From Laedolimicola ammoniilytica (GTDB lineage Bacteria > Bacillota > Clostridia > Lachnospirales > Lachnospiraceae): DNA of 64,000 nt. The stretch is from contig NZ_JAOQKC010000001.1 of assembly GCF_025567165.1 (NCBI RefSeq), positions 186,001 through 250,000 of the forward strand, read 5' to 3'. The translations under genes were made by a program, and so were the position numbers. This document shows, piece by piece, positions 14,848-22,393 of the stretch; position 1 is the stretch's first letter; every line of letters starts with the position of its first letter. The notes beneath the pieces are model-generated. The model saw only the letters and a list, made by a program, of their open reading frames with translations. It was not told the origin of the DNA and made no database searches.

Positions 14848-16916
14848 GGGCGCTCCGCCAGAAAGATTTCCGCCAGATAGGCAATCTCGCTGGAGGGAAT
14901 AGAGACGCCAAAGGTATCGGAGGCCACGTTCAGACTCTGGGCGATGGTGTCCATGAGCTGGTGGTTGGTGTTGGTGAACTGCCTGAGCTGATAATAGGGC
15001 AGCGGCACATTTTTGATGATGCGCTCCAGCATATGGACGCCGTGGGAGAGATATTTCACGGCGATTTCCTGAGAATATTGCATGCCCAGCTGATCGAGAA
15101 TGGTGTTCAGGGAGTAGAGCAGCACGTCGGTGGCTTTCTTCGGGTTTACATAAAGTAACGTCCGGGAGAGAATGTCATTGACCAGATGATTGATGAATTC
15201 CTCCTGGGAGAGTTCCTTCCGGGGAGGCAGGGACGCGACGCCGGGGGAAGCAAACTGGTCGAGGCTCAGGCCGGAAGCGCACTTATCGATGCAGTCCATC
15301 AGAAAGGCCAGGGTCACCGAGGGCAGAATCCGGCAGGGAATTTCCAGACGGCGCTGCACCGAAGCTTCCAGCCCCGTGATAGGCTCCATATCCGCCAGAA
15401 TTAAGACGCCGGCGCCGCGGTTCAGACGGCGGGCCGCGTCGCAGATCTGCAGTAGAAGGCTGTTTAAAGAAGCCTCACCGGTGTAATCGATGGCGGCAGT
15501 CAGCACATGGGCCTGGGCGGCCTGGGCGGCTGTGTAGGCCTGCATATCGGAGGCTGTGGCGTGTCCGTGGCATACGATCAGGAGGGAGGGCCGGGCGTCT
15601 GCCGAGGGGGAATCGGATCCGGCGGCTCCATCAGAGGTGGACTCGTCCGAGGACAGCGGCAGCTCCTTATAGAAGTCCAGGGCGTCACAGTGGCCGTTGG
15701 ATTCGCAGATAATGGAGTTGTTTTTGTACAATGCCAGGGTCCGGATGAAGGCGTGATTATCATCCGGACAGGTATTGGCAGCGGACAGTACGAAGTCCGA
15801 GAGATGGTCAAAGGTAATGGTGAGGAAGCAGGCGTCCTGATTCTTCGGTTCCACAAAGGCTTTGGAGCAGGCAGACTGAATCTCGCTGCGGAGCTGGGAT
15901 TCATTTCTGGGATAATGGGGCAGCGCGAAGGCGGTCAGCACCGATTTATCCAGCCGGATATTCTTGTGGATGGAGTAGGCCTCCCGGGTGACCAGGTCGA
16001 GAATCATCTCAATCTTTTCCTGGGAGCTGCGCCGGTAGAAATCAGGCAGGGACACAGCGATGGGAAAATTGGAGCGCAGGGTGTCCATGAAATCCGCGTC
16101 CAAATTATCGCGGACCGAAGCCATGATGACGGCCTCCAGAGGCCGGGGCCGGTTTTCTCCCACCCGGGTGTAGGCGTTATTTTTCAGAAGGTCGATGACC
16201 AGATCGATGGACTTGGATGGTAACTTATGTAAACCATCAAAGTAGACAATGCCCTTGTTGGCCGCGTCCAGCAGACCCTTCGCGGAACGAGCCCCCGGAG
16301 CGCTGGTTTTTGTGTGGCCCAGAAGCTGCAGCATCAGCCGCTCCTCGGAGTGGGCGTAATCCTGGCAGTTGATGATGATGAACCGGGCGTTCTCGTCGAA
16401 AACGCCGGTCTCCTGGGAATAGAGGAACAGGGATTCTGCGAATTTCCGCTTGCCCACGCCGGCGCTGCCGACCAGGAGAACCGGGAGGCCACCTGACGGA
16501 TAGGAGATAGCGGCCAGCACCTGGGCGGTCTCGTTCTTCAGGCTTCCGGCGCTGCCAATGATGGCGTCCAGGGCAGTCTTATGGAAGGGAAGCTCCCGCT
16601 TCTGAGTTTTCTGGGGCTTCTGAATAAAATCCAGAAGGGAGGAACCGGCGGACACAGTCAGAGGAATATAGTGATTGGGATACTCGGTCTTCAGGGCTTC
16701 GCAGTCCAGATAGAGGGTGGGACGCCCCTGGAGCTTGATGAGCCGTCCCTCCTTCCAGAGGGTGTTCAGCTCCCGGGACACATTGGTGCGGTCCAGCTTC
16801 AGATCCAGAGCGATGGACAGGGCGTCGGAACCGCTGTTTTCCAGGGAGTGTGTGTCAATCATTTCCTTTGTGTGTAATTTTACATAGTCGTAAATCTTGT
16901 CTTTTCTGGAAATCAT
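14844..16916 (-). CDS. Degenerate LevR/ManR-type PTS transcription regulator
   Basis: A 690-residue regulator of the LevR family. An N-terminal helix-turn-helix (about 1-75) is followed by an AAA+-like domain (about 120-350), a mannose-EIIA-like domain (about 443-560, His in LLIVCHGHATASD) and a C-terminal PTS-regulation domain (PRD) with SHGVHMLERII. LevR proteins are normally sigma-54 activators. Here the Walker A reads VGSAGVGKRKF (Arg after GK instead of Ser/Thr), the GAFTGA loop that touches sigma-54 is replaced by KTSAPGA (about 203-209), and the Walker B Glu is replaced by Gly (FDGLH, 226-230). It may therefore regulate through binding alone. The frame opens at 17120, but ATG 16916 has AAGGAG and starts the HTH. 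It is divergent from the PTS operon it presumably controls. Confidence 0.8.
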   Translation of the reverse strand: MISRKDKIYDYVKLHTKEMIDTHSLENSGSDALSIALDLKLDRTNVSRELNTLWKEGRLIKLQGRPTLYLDCEALKTEYPNHYIPLTVSAGSSLLDFIQKPQKTQKRELPFHKTALDAIIGSAGSLKNETAQVLAAISYPSGGLPVLLVGSAGVGKRKFAESLFLYSQETGVFDENARFIIINCQDYAHSEERLMLQLLGHTKTSAPGARSAKGLLDAANKGIVYFDGLHKLPSKSIDLVIDLLKNNAYTRVGENRPRPLEAVIMASVRDNLDADFMDTLRSNFPIAVSLPDFYRRSSQEKIEMILDLVTREAYSIHKNIRLDKSVLTAFALPHYPRNESQLRSEIQSACSKAFVEPKNQDACFLTITFDHLSDFVLSAANTCPDDNHAFIRTLALYKNNSIICESNGHCDALDFYKELPLSSDESTSDGAAGSDSPSADARPSLLIVCHGHATASDMQAYTAAQAAQAHVLTAAIDYTGEASLNSLLLQICDAARRLNRGAGVLILADMEPITGLEASVQRRLEIPCRILPSVTLAFLMDCIDKCASGLSLDQFASPGVASLPPRKELSQEEFINHLVNDILSRTLLYVNPKKATDVLLYSLNTILDQLGMQYSQEIAVKYLSHGVHMLERIIKNVPLPYYQLRQFTNTNHQLMDTIAQSLNVASDTFGVSIPSSEIAYLAEIFLAERP

Positions 16917-16933
16917 AAATTTCTCCTTAAAAA

Positions 16934-17084
16934 AGTGTGTCAAATTCCTTGATAGTGTGTCGAAAAAACTTCGAAAATGCAAAAAGTGTGTTGAAACAAG
17001 AAGAATACTAACACAGAAGAGGAAAAACGTCAACAAAAAGGAGCGAGAGGGAGGTGCGAATGTGTCAAAATACACTGACACACT
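16934..17084. repeat. Repeated GTGTGTC(A/G)AA motifs between regulator and PTS operon
   Basis: AGTGTGTCAAA at 16934, AGTGTGTCGAAA at 16954, AGTGTGTTGAAA at 16985, AATGTGTCAAAA at 17059, and TGACACACT (the inverse) at 17076-17084. The first three starts are 20 and 31 bp apart, close to two and three turns of DNA. They look like operator sites for the divergent LevR-like regulator. Confidence 0.65.
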
Positions 17085-17106
17085 AGGAGGATACGGATAG
17101 AACCCC

Positions 17107-17142
17107 GTCAAATTTGACAATAAAGAAGCGCAAATATAGAAT
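17107..17142 (+). promoter_or_regulatory. Housekeeping promoter of the PTS operon with palindrome
   Basis: TTGACA (17114-17119), 17-bp spacer, TAGAAT (17137-17142). The perfect palindrome GTCAAATTTGAC (17107-17118) overlaps the -35. I found no TGGCAC/TTGC sigma-54 promoter in this intergenic region. Confidence 0.75.
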
Positions 17143-17180
17143 AAGTTTCATCAAAGCAACGAAGAAACGGAGGGAACAAA

Positions 17181-17597
17181 ATGCGGTGTAAGGTGTTGGT
17201 CCTGACACATGGAAATCTGGCGGAGGCATTTGTACATGCCGTGAGCCTGATTTATGGCGAGGTACCGCAGCTGGCGTTCAAGAATATGCCGGAGCAGCTG
17301 GACATCGGCCAGTATCGTAAAGAGCTGGAAGCGTGTGTCCGCGAAAATGAGGCCACAGGCATTTTGGTTGTCACAGATTTGCTGGGAGGAACCCCGTTCC
17401 TTTCCTGTATGCAGATTATCCAGAACAACTGGGATAAAATGGAAGTTATAACAGGCTGCAACCTGCCGATGCTTCTGGCGGTTGCGGGAGACATAGAGAC
17501 AGCAGATATTCAGGAATTGAAAAAGACAGCGATAGAGGCCGGAGGCGGCGGTATCGTGGATTTGAAGAGTCAGTTGAAGGAGGTAAAAGCAGGATGA
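17181..17597 (+). CDS. PTS mannose-family EIIA component
   Basis: Cytoplasmic phosphotransfer domain that receives phosphate from HPr and passes it to EIIB. The fold of PF03610 is shown by VLVLTHGNLAEAF with the phosphoryl-accepting His10, and by VVTDLLGGTPF. The length is 138 residues. It is the first gene of a four-component mannose/fructose/sorbose-family permease, with A and B as separate proteins as in AgaF/AgaV. Its TGA overlaps the ATG of EIIB. The sugar cannot be assigned. Confidence 0.92.
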   Translation: MRCKVLVLTHGNLAEAFVHAVSLIYGEVPQLAFKNMPEQLDIGQYRKELEACVRENEATGILVVTDLLGGTPFLSCMQIIQNNWDKMEVITGCNLPMLLAVAGDIETADIQELKKTAIEAGGGGIVDLKSQLKEVKAG

Positions 17598-18067
17598 AGA
17601 AAGCAAGCTTTGCAAGAGTAGATGAACGGTTGATTCACGGACAGGTCATGACGGCGTGGGTGAAAAAATACTGGATTAAGAAAATTATTCTGGTGGACGA
17701 CGAGATTGTCCAGGACAGCTTTATGCAGGAGGTCTTATCCATGAGCGCCCCCCAGGGCGTCAAGGTGGAGGTGCGGAGCGCGGCGGACGCGGCTGCGGAG
17801 CTCAGTGAGGATACCTCAGAAGATAACGTCATGCTGTTATTTAAGGAACTGAAGTACGCGGGCCTTCTGGTGAACTACGGATACCCGCTGGAGGAGCTGG
17901 ACATCGGCAATATCGGAAGCGCCCCGGGCCGCAAGGCCATCACCAAAGAGGTGTATATCTCCGACGCCGAGAAGGATATCGTCCGCGGACTCCATGAGAA
18001 GAACATCAATGTCTATATCCAGAAGCTTCCCCAGGACGCTCAGGTAGACATTATGAAAAAAATATAA
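17594..18067 (+). CDS. PTS mannose-family EIIB component
   Basis: Transfers phosphate from EIIA to the incoming sugar. The active site is in FARVDERLIHGQVMTAWV, with His15 as phospho-acceptor. The length (157 residues) is normal. It overlaps EIIA by ATGA and is followed by the EIIC gene after 18 bases with its own AGGAGG. It belongs to the sorbose/N-acetylgalactosamine class in overall appearance, but the substrate is open. Confidence 0.92.
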   Translation: MKKASFARVDERLIHGQVMTAWVKKYWIKKIILVDDEIVQDSFMQEVLSMSAPQGVKVEVRSAADAAAELSEDTSEDNVMLLFKELKYAGLLVNYGYPLEELDIGNIGSAPGRKAITKEVYISDAEKDIVRGLHEKNINVYIQKLPQDAQVDIMKKI

Positions 18068-18085
18068 AATAGGAGGTAGAGTGTT

Positions 18086-18838
18086 ATGTTACTGTTATTT
18101 CAAGCAATACTGATGGCCTTTCTGGCCTGGATGTGTAAGACCGGCGCGCCGATGTGGTCCAAATGGTCGCTGGGCATGGGAGCCCCGCTGGTGGCAGGAC
18201 TTCTGAACGGTATCATCATGGGAAATATCAGCTATGGTCTGGAAATGGGCGGAACGATCATGCTGGTCTATATCGGCGTTACCGTTATCGGAGGTACGGT
18301 AGCCAGCGACGTAACCCTGGGCGGTTACATCGGCGTAACGGCAAGTATGCTGGCCGGCGCGGATCCATCCGTAGGAATCACGGTTGCGGCTACCCTGGGC
18401 GTACTCGGTTCCCTGATTTCTCCGGTGGAGAAAACTCTGAATACCATCTGGGTGGCAAAGGCAAGAAAGTACGCGGAAGCAGGCAACTTAAAGGGCGTCG
18501 CTTACATGAACACCATTGCTCCGCTTCTCTGGGGCTTTCTGATTTACTTTATTCCGGGCTTTATTATCATTTACTTCGGTTCCTCTGCCCTGGACAGCAT
18601 CCTGGCAGTGATCCCGCCGCAGATTTCCACAGGTCTCTCCTGTGTCGGCCATATCCTGCCGGCTCTCGGACTTGGTATGCTGATGAACCTGCTGTTTAAG
18701 GGAAGCATGGTCCCGTTCTTTATCTTCGGCTTCGTAGCGACTGCTTATCTGGGACTGGGAACCATGCCGGTGGCTCTGATTGGCGCAGGCTTCGCCATCA
18801 TGCACTTCATGTATACATCAAAGAAGGAGGCAGAATAA
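18086..18838 (+). CDS. PTS mannose-family EIIC component
   Basis: Membrane channel subunit, 250 residues with repeated glycine-rich hydrophobic segments (e.g. GAPLVAGLLNGIIMGN, VIGGTVASDVTLGGYIGV, GMLMNLLFKGSMVPFFIFGF), typical of ManY/AgaW/SorA. With EIID it forms the sugar translocation pathway. The start has AGGAGG. The EIID gene begins 2 bases beyond its stop, so the two membrane subunits are made together. Confidence 0.92.
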   Translation: MLLLFQAILMAFLAWMCKTGAPMWSKWSLGMGAPLVAGLLNGIIMGNISYGLEMGGTIMLVYIGVTVIGGTVASDVTLGGYIGVTASMLAGADPSVGITVAATLGVLGSLISPVEKTLNTIWVAKARKYAEAGNLKGVAYMNTIAPLLWGFLIYFIPGFIIIYFGSSALDSILAVIPPQISTGLSCVGHILPALGLGMLMNLLFKGSMVPFFIFGFVATAYLGLGTMPVALIGAGFAIMHFMYTSKKEAE

Positions 18839-18839
18839 A

Positions 18840-19652
18840 ATGGGTGTAAAGCTGGAAAAAAATGATCTGACAAAATCCTGGCTGCTCTGGGTTACCTTCG
18901 GACAGCAGTGTTACAACTTCGAAATCATGCAGGGACTCGGCTTTGCACACGCCATGTGCCCGATTATCAGACGGCTTTATCCGGACGACGTGGAGAAGCG
19001 GAAAGAAGCCCTGGAACGCCATATGAACTATTACAACACCGAGAATAACTGGGGCGCTTCCATCGCCGGTATCGTAGCCAGTATGGAGGAGGAGAAGGCC
19101 AACGGCGCGGCCATCAGCGACAGCAGTATCAACAGCATCAAAGCAGCTCTGATGGGACCTCTGGCAGGCATCGGCGATACCGTAACCCAGAGCCTAGTAA
19201 AGACGGTACTTCTGGGTATCGCCTGCGACCTGGCGCTGAACGGCAATATCCTCGGCCCCATCCTCTTCGTGGTACTGATGTCTGTATATACCCTGGGCTT
19301 CAGCCATTTCGTATACTTCACCGGCTATAAATCCGGTAAGGCTTCCGTTACAAAGCTTCTGGCGGGCGGCAAGCTTTCCGCAGTGACAGACGCCCTGGGC
19401 GTCCTGGGTATCATGGTTCTGGGAAGCCTGGTAGCCTCCAGTATCAGCATCTCCACGCCGCTGGTTATCGCTCTCGGACAGACGACCGTAGAGCTGCAGA
19501 CCGTACTGGACACCATTCTTCCGAAGCTCCTTCCGCTGCTGGCCTTCTTAGGCTGCTACCGGATGGTCAATAAGGGAATGAAACCGGTCAAGATTATTCT
19601 GATTCTCTTTGTAGTCGGCATCCTGTGCGGACTGTTGGGAATTTTGGCATAA
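18840..19652 (+). CDS. PTS mannose-family EIID component
   Basis: The second membrane subunit found only in mannose-family PTS. The N-terminal cytoplasmic part with FGQQCYNFEIMQGLGFAH and RHMNYYNTENN is characteristic of ManZ/AgaD, and the C-terminal half has several membrane spans including MGPLAGIGDTVTQSLVKT. The frame is open from 18780, but ATG 18840 follows AAGGAGG and gives the usual 270 residues. A hairpin with a short T run follows and probably reduces transcription into the next gene. Confidence 0.93.
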   Translation: MGVKLEKNDLTKSWLLWVTFGQQCYNFEIMQGLGFAHAMCPIIRRLYPDDVEKRKEALERHMNYYNTENNWGASIAGIVASMEEEKANGAAISDSSINSIKAALMGPLAGIGDTVTQSLVKTVLLGIACDLALNGNILGPILFVVLMSVYTLGFSHFVYFTGYKSGKASVTKLLAGGKLSAVTDALGVLGIMVLGSLVASSISISTPLVIALGQTTVELQTVLDTILPKLLPLLAFLGCYRMVNKGMKPVKIILILFVVGILCGLLGILA

Positions 19653-19673
19653 TACATCATCAATCACAGACAA

Positions 19674-19701
19674 CGGGTACCGCGAACACGGTACCCGCTT
19701 T
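19674..19701 (+). terminator. Partial terminator between EIID and sgcQ-like gene
   Basis: CGGGTACCG (19674-19682) pairs with CGGTACCCG (19689-19697), followed by CTTTT. The short T run and the lack of a new strong promoter suggest attenuation rather than a full stop. Confidence 0.65.
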
Positions 19702-19720
19702 TCAGAAAGGACGAGACATC

Positions 19721-20533
19721 ATGAGAAGAAATTTAATGGAAGAGCACAAACAGCGTTTCGGATGCGAGAAGCCCATCATCGGCTGCCTGCACCTGCGGGC
19801 CCTGCCGGGTACGCCGCTCTGGGATCCCTCCTATACCATGGAGCAGCATGTGGCGGACCTGAAGGAGGAGGCCCACATTCTGATGGAGCTGGGCTTCGAC
19901 GGAGCCGTATTTGCCAATGAAGCAGATTTCCCCTATGTGGAGCATATCGGCGAGGGCGCGCTGGCAGCGTACACCAGAATCGTCACCGAGGTATCCCGGG
20001 AGCTGACCATTCCCTTCGGCGTAGGTATCATGAACGACCCCTATTCTGCCATTTCTGTGGCAAAAGCTGTGGGAGCTGTCTTCTGTCGAGGTTTCTTCCT
20101 TGGTTCTCAGGTGGGCAACTACGGCGAGATCCGCAAGACCCCGGGTGACATCTGGCGCTACGCCAAATCCATCGGCGCGGCGGATGTGGCCGTATACAGC
20201 AGCTTCGAACCCCACAACGGCAGCAGCCTGGACACCCGCAGCACCGAGGAGATGTTCAACACCTACTACAAGGACACGCCGGTGGCTGGCTATTCTATGA
20301 ACGGCCCGAAGAAGGACGAGAAGCCTTCCGAGTCCATGATAGCCAAATGCAAGGCACTGAATCCGGATATCCCCATCAACTTCAACAACGGTGCAAATCC
20401 GGATAACATCAAGGAGATGCTGAAGTACTGCGATATGGTTGTAGTAGGCACCACCCTGAAGAAGGATCATTATCTGTTTAACCCCATCGACTATGATAAC
20501 GCCAAGGCGTTCATCACAGCGGCGAGAAGCTGA
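19721..20533 (+). CDS. BtpA/SgcQ family TIM-barrel protein
   Basis: A 270-residue member of the BtpA/SgcQ family (PF03437), predicted TIM barrel. Typical segments are IIGCLHLRALPGTP, FGVGIMNDPYSAISVAKAVGAVF and CDMVVVGTTLKKD near the C terminus. SgcQ genes are commonly found beside PTS systems and the family is thought to contain sugar- or nucleoside-processing enzymes, but no reaction is established for this subgroup. The frame is open from 19625; ATG 19721 after AAAGGAC is the likely start. Its place after a complete PTS suggests it acts on the imported phosphosugar. Confidence 0.85.
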   Translation: MRRNLMEEHKQRFGCEKPIIGCLHLRALPGTPLWDPSYTMEQHVADLKEEAHILMELGFDGAVFANEADFPYVEHIGEGALAAYTRIVTEVSRELTIPFGVGIMNDPYSAISVAKAVGAVFCRGFFLGSQVGNYGEIRKTPGDIWRYAKSIGAADVAVYSSFEPHNGSSLDTRSTEEMFNTYYKDTPVAGYSMNGPKKDEKPSESMIAKCKALNPDIPINFNNGANPDNIKEMLKYCDMVVVGTTLKKDHYLFNPIDYDNAKAFITAARS

Positions 20534-20537
20534 GTCT

Positions 20538-21326
20538 ATGATTCGCGCGGCGGTATTTGATATTGACGAGACTCTCTATGACGGACAGAATAAAAGATTT
20601 ATCCCAAGCGCCATCGAGGCTCTGAAGAAGCTGCAGGCAAAGGGCGTCCGGGTGGTCCTGGCTACGGGCCGCCCGCCGCTGACAGCCGTGGTGATCCTCC
20701 GGGAAGGTGTGATTCCCGACGCCATCGTGTGCGCCAACGGCCACCTGGTCATCGACGGGGAAGGGAAAATAGTAAAAGAATATACCTTTGATACGGAACT
20801 GGTTTCAGAGGTCTACGACTACTGCAAGGGACATGACATCGGACTTCTCTGGAAATACCCGGACAAGGTCTATGAGTACATCTACAAGCCGGTTTTTGAA
20901 AACTTCTATCATAAAACCAAATCCTCCCGCAGTATGATCGTAAAGGGCGTCACGGATATCCACAAGACCCGCTGCCCCGACGGCGGCAATCTGGGCTGTG
21001 GCGATGAGGCGCTTGCAGCGTTCAATGCCCATTTTCGGGGGCGCTGCGTAGGCGTCCGGATCGACGGCGAGAGCAGCGACCTGATGCTTTCCAGCGTCAA
21101 TAAAATGCGGACGACTGCAGAGGTACTGACGGAATGGGGCATCCGGGACAGCGAATGCATCGCCTTTGGCGACAATCAGAACGACCGGGAGATGCTTGTC
21201 TACGCGGGAATCGGGGTCTGCATGGGAAATGGCTGCAAGGAGCTGAAAGCTTTCGCGGATTATGTGACGGACGATCTTCGGAATGACGGAATCGCGAAGG
21301 CATTGGCTCATTTTGGAATACTGTAA
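20538..21326 (+). CDS. HAD family phosphatase (Cof type)
   Basis: Cytoplasmic HAD hydrolase, 262 residues. Motif I is FDIDETLYDG (nucleophile Asp; the more common sequence is DLDGTL), motif II is LATGRPP, and motif IV is FGDNQNDREML. A C2-type cap lies between motifs II and III, as in Cof-like sugar phosphatases. The start ATG 20538 is 4 bases after the sgcQ-like stop and has no strong ribosome binding site, which suggests coupling. It probably dephosphorylates a sugar phosphate in the PTS pathway; the substrate is unknown. Confidence 0.88.
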   Translation: MIRAAVFDIDETLYDGQNKRFIPSAIEALKKLQAKGVRVVLATGRPPLTAVVILREGVIPDAIVCANGHLVIDGEGKIVKEYTFDTELVSEVYDYCKGHDIGLLWKYPDKVYEYIYKPVFENFYHKTKSSRSMIVKGVTDIHKTRCPDGGNLGCGDEALAAFNAHFRGRCVGVRIDGESSDLMLSSVNKMRTTAEVLTEWGIRDSECIAFGDNQNDREMLVYAGIGVCMGNGCKELKAFADYVTDDLRNDGIAKALAHFGIL

Positions 21327-21348
21327 GAAAATGGGAAAAAGAAAGATT

Positions 21349-21396
21349 CCTGTATCTTTGGCGGACGCCCAAGCCGCTGAAGATACAGGTTTTTTT
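21349..21396 (+). terminator. Terminator of the PTS operon
   Basis: A 16-nt left arm (21349-21364, CCTGTATCTTTGGCGG) pairs with 21374-21389, followed by seven T. Confidence 0.92.
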
Positions 21397-21435
21397 ATGA
21401 AATCTTATAGAATCCTTAATCTTCTGCCGCCCCGC

Positions 21436-21464
21436 TGGACAGCCCGGGAAAATGGTGCTATGAT
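21436..21464 (+). promoter_or_regulatory. Promoter of the VanZ-like gene, giving an almost leaderless mRNA
   Basis: TGGACA (21436-21441), 17-bp spacer, TATGAT (21459-21464). The predicted start site (about 21470-21473) is at or next to the ATG at 21474. Confidence 0.6.
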
Positions 21465-21473
21465 AGCCACGTT

Positions 21474-22001
21474 ATGATAAAAGCATTTTTAAGAGCAATT
21501 TTAAAACCCCTGTCCTTCCTTCCGGCCCTGGCCATGATGTACGTCATCTACGGCTTTTCGGCTCAGGACGGGACAACCTCGGGCAATTTGAGCTACAAGG
21601 TAAGTGAAATCATCGTGGAGACGGCCAATGAGGCGTTCGATCTGCACTGGACTGCGCAGGAGGAGGCGCAGTATATCCAGAAAATCCAACATCCGGTGCG
21701 GAAGCTGGCCCATATGACCGAATATTTTCTGCTGGCGGTGTCAGTGTCATTTCCGCTGTATGTGTACGGCGTGCGGGGCATCTGGCTACTGCTACTGGCA
21801 GGCGGCTTCTGTGTGGGCTTCGCGGCCCTGGACGAGTATCACCAGTCCTTTGTGGCAGGCCGCGGACCGTCGAAACGGGATGTGGCTATCGACAGCATCG
21901 GAATCACCGTCGGTGTGATACTGGTGCAGCTTGTGTGTTTCATCGGCAGGGTGACCGTGTTCCGGCCGTTGGCGAAAAAGAAAAAGAAGAGACGGGTATA
22001 A
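21474..22001 (+). CDS. VanZ-like family membrane protein
   Basis: A 175-residue membrane protein with the VanZ-like fold: four hydrophobic segments (LSFLPALAMMYVIYGFS; LAHMTEYFLLAVSVSFPLYV; IWLLLLAGGFCVGFAAL; IDSIGITVGVILVQLVCFI) and the family motif ALDEYHQSFVAGRGPSKRDVAIDSIG. VanZ of enterococci gives low-level teicoplanin resistance, but the many VanZ-like proteins of Clostridia have no defined role. No ribosome binding site precedes the ATG, and the promoter sits so close that the mRNA may be leaderless. The C terminus is very basic (KKKKKRR). Confidence 0.85.
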   Translation: MIKAFLRAILKPLSFLPALAMMYVIYGFSAQDGTTSGNLSYKVSEIIVETANEAFDLHWTAQEEAQYIQKIQHPVRKLAHMTEYFLLAVSVSFPLYVYGVRGIWLLLLAGGFCVGFAALDEYHQSFVAGRGPSKRDVAIDSIGITVGVILVQLVCFIGRVTVFRPLAKKKKKRRV

Positions 22002-22036
22002 AACGAAAGAGTGAAGCGCCGGAAAATCAGTGCGCG

Positions 22037-22069
22037 AGAATGTGCCATTGGCACATTCTTTCTTATTTC
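22037..22069 (+). terminator. Terminator after the VanZ-like gene
   Basis: AGAATGTGCC (22037-22046) pairs with GGCACATTCT (22050-22059), followed by a T-rich run. Confidence 0.75.
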
Positions 22070-22075
22070 TATAAC

Positions 22076-22107
22076 AAAAAAGGAACCCTTTTCCAAGGAT
22101 TCCTTTT
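22076..22107 (-). terminator. Terminator of the tRNA-Pro transcript
   Basis: Read on the minus strand, AAAAGGAATCC pairs with GGGTTCCTTTT across an 8-nt loop and ends in a T run. Confidence 0.8.
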
Positions 22108-22113
22108 CATTCG

Positions 22114-22187
<74 letters not shown>

Positions 22188-22215
22188 TTTTAGCGACTTG
22201 CCGTCAACAAATGAT

Positions 22216-22244
22216 ATCATAGCACAAGTGAACAGGTTTGTCCA
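22216..22244 (-). promoter_or_regulatory. Promoter of tRNA-Pro
   Basis: On the minus strand, TGGACA (22244-22239), 17-bp spacer, TATGAT (22221-22216), about 25 bases before the mature 5' end. Confidence 0.75.
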
Positions 22245-22314
22245 GTAAAAATTTAAAAAAAATGAAAAAAATTTGTGTAAAATTTTTGCAGGGGTAGATC
22301 GCAAGATATAAATA

Positions 22315-22323
22315 TGGTACAAT
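22315..22323 (+). promoter_or_regulatory. Extended -10 promoter of pgi
   Basis: TGGTACAAT (22315-22323) is an extended -10 (TGn plus TACAAT). The -35 is poor. It gives a leader of about 65 nt. Confidence 0.5.
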
Positions 22324-22393
22324 GCGGGTGAATCAGGTGATTCTGCATACAGGTTGTGGTATCGGAATAACAGAAATGGAGGAAAAATCTATA

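Noticed and set aside
16934..17084. GTGTGTC repeats as a CRISPR-like array
   Set aside because: Repeats are only about 10 bp, spacing is irregular, one is inverted and no cas genes are near; operator sites fit better.
17085..17180. Sigma-54 promoter expected for a LevR-controlled PTS operon
   Set aside because: No TGGCAC-N5-TTGC pattern was found by eye, while a good TTGACA/TAGAAT pair is present.
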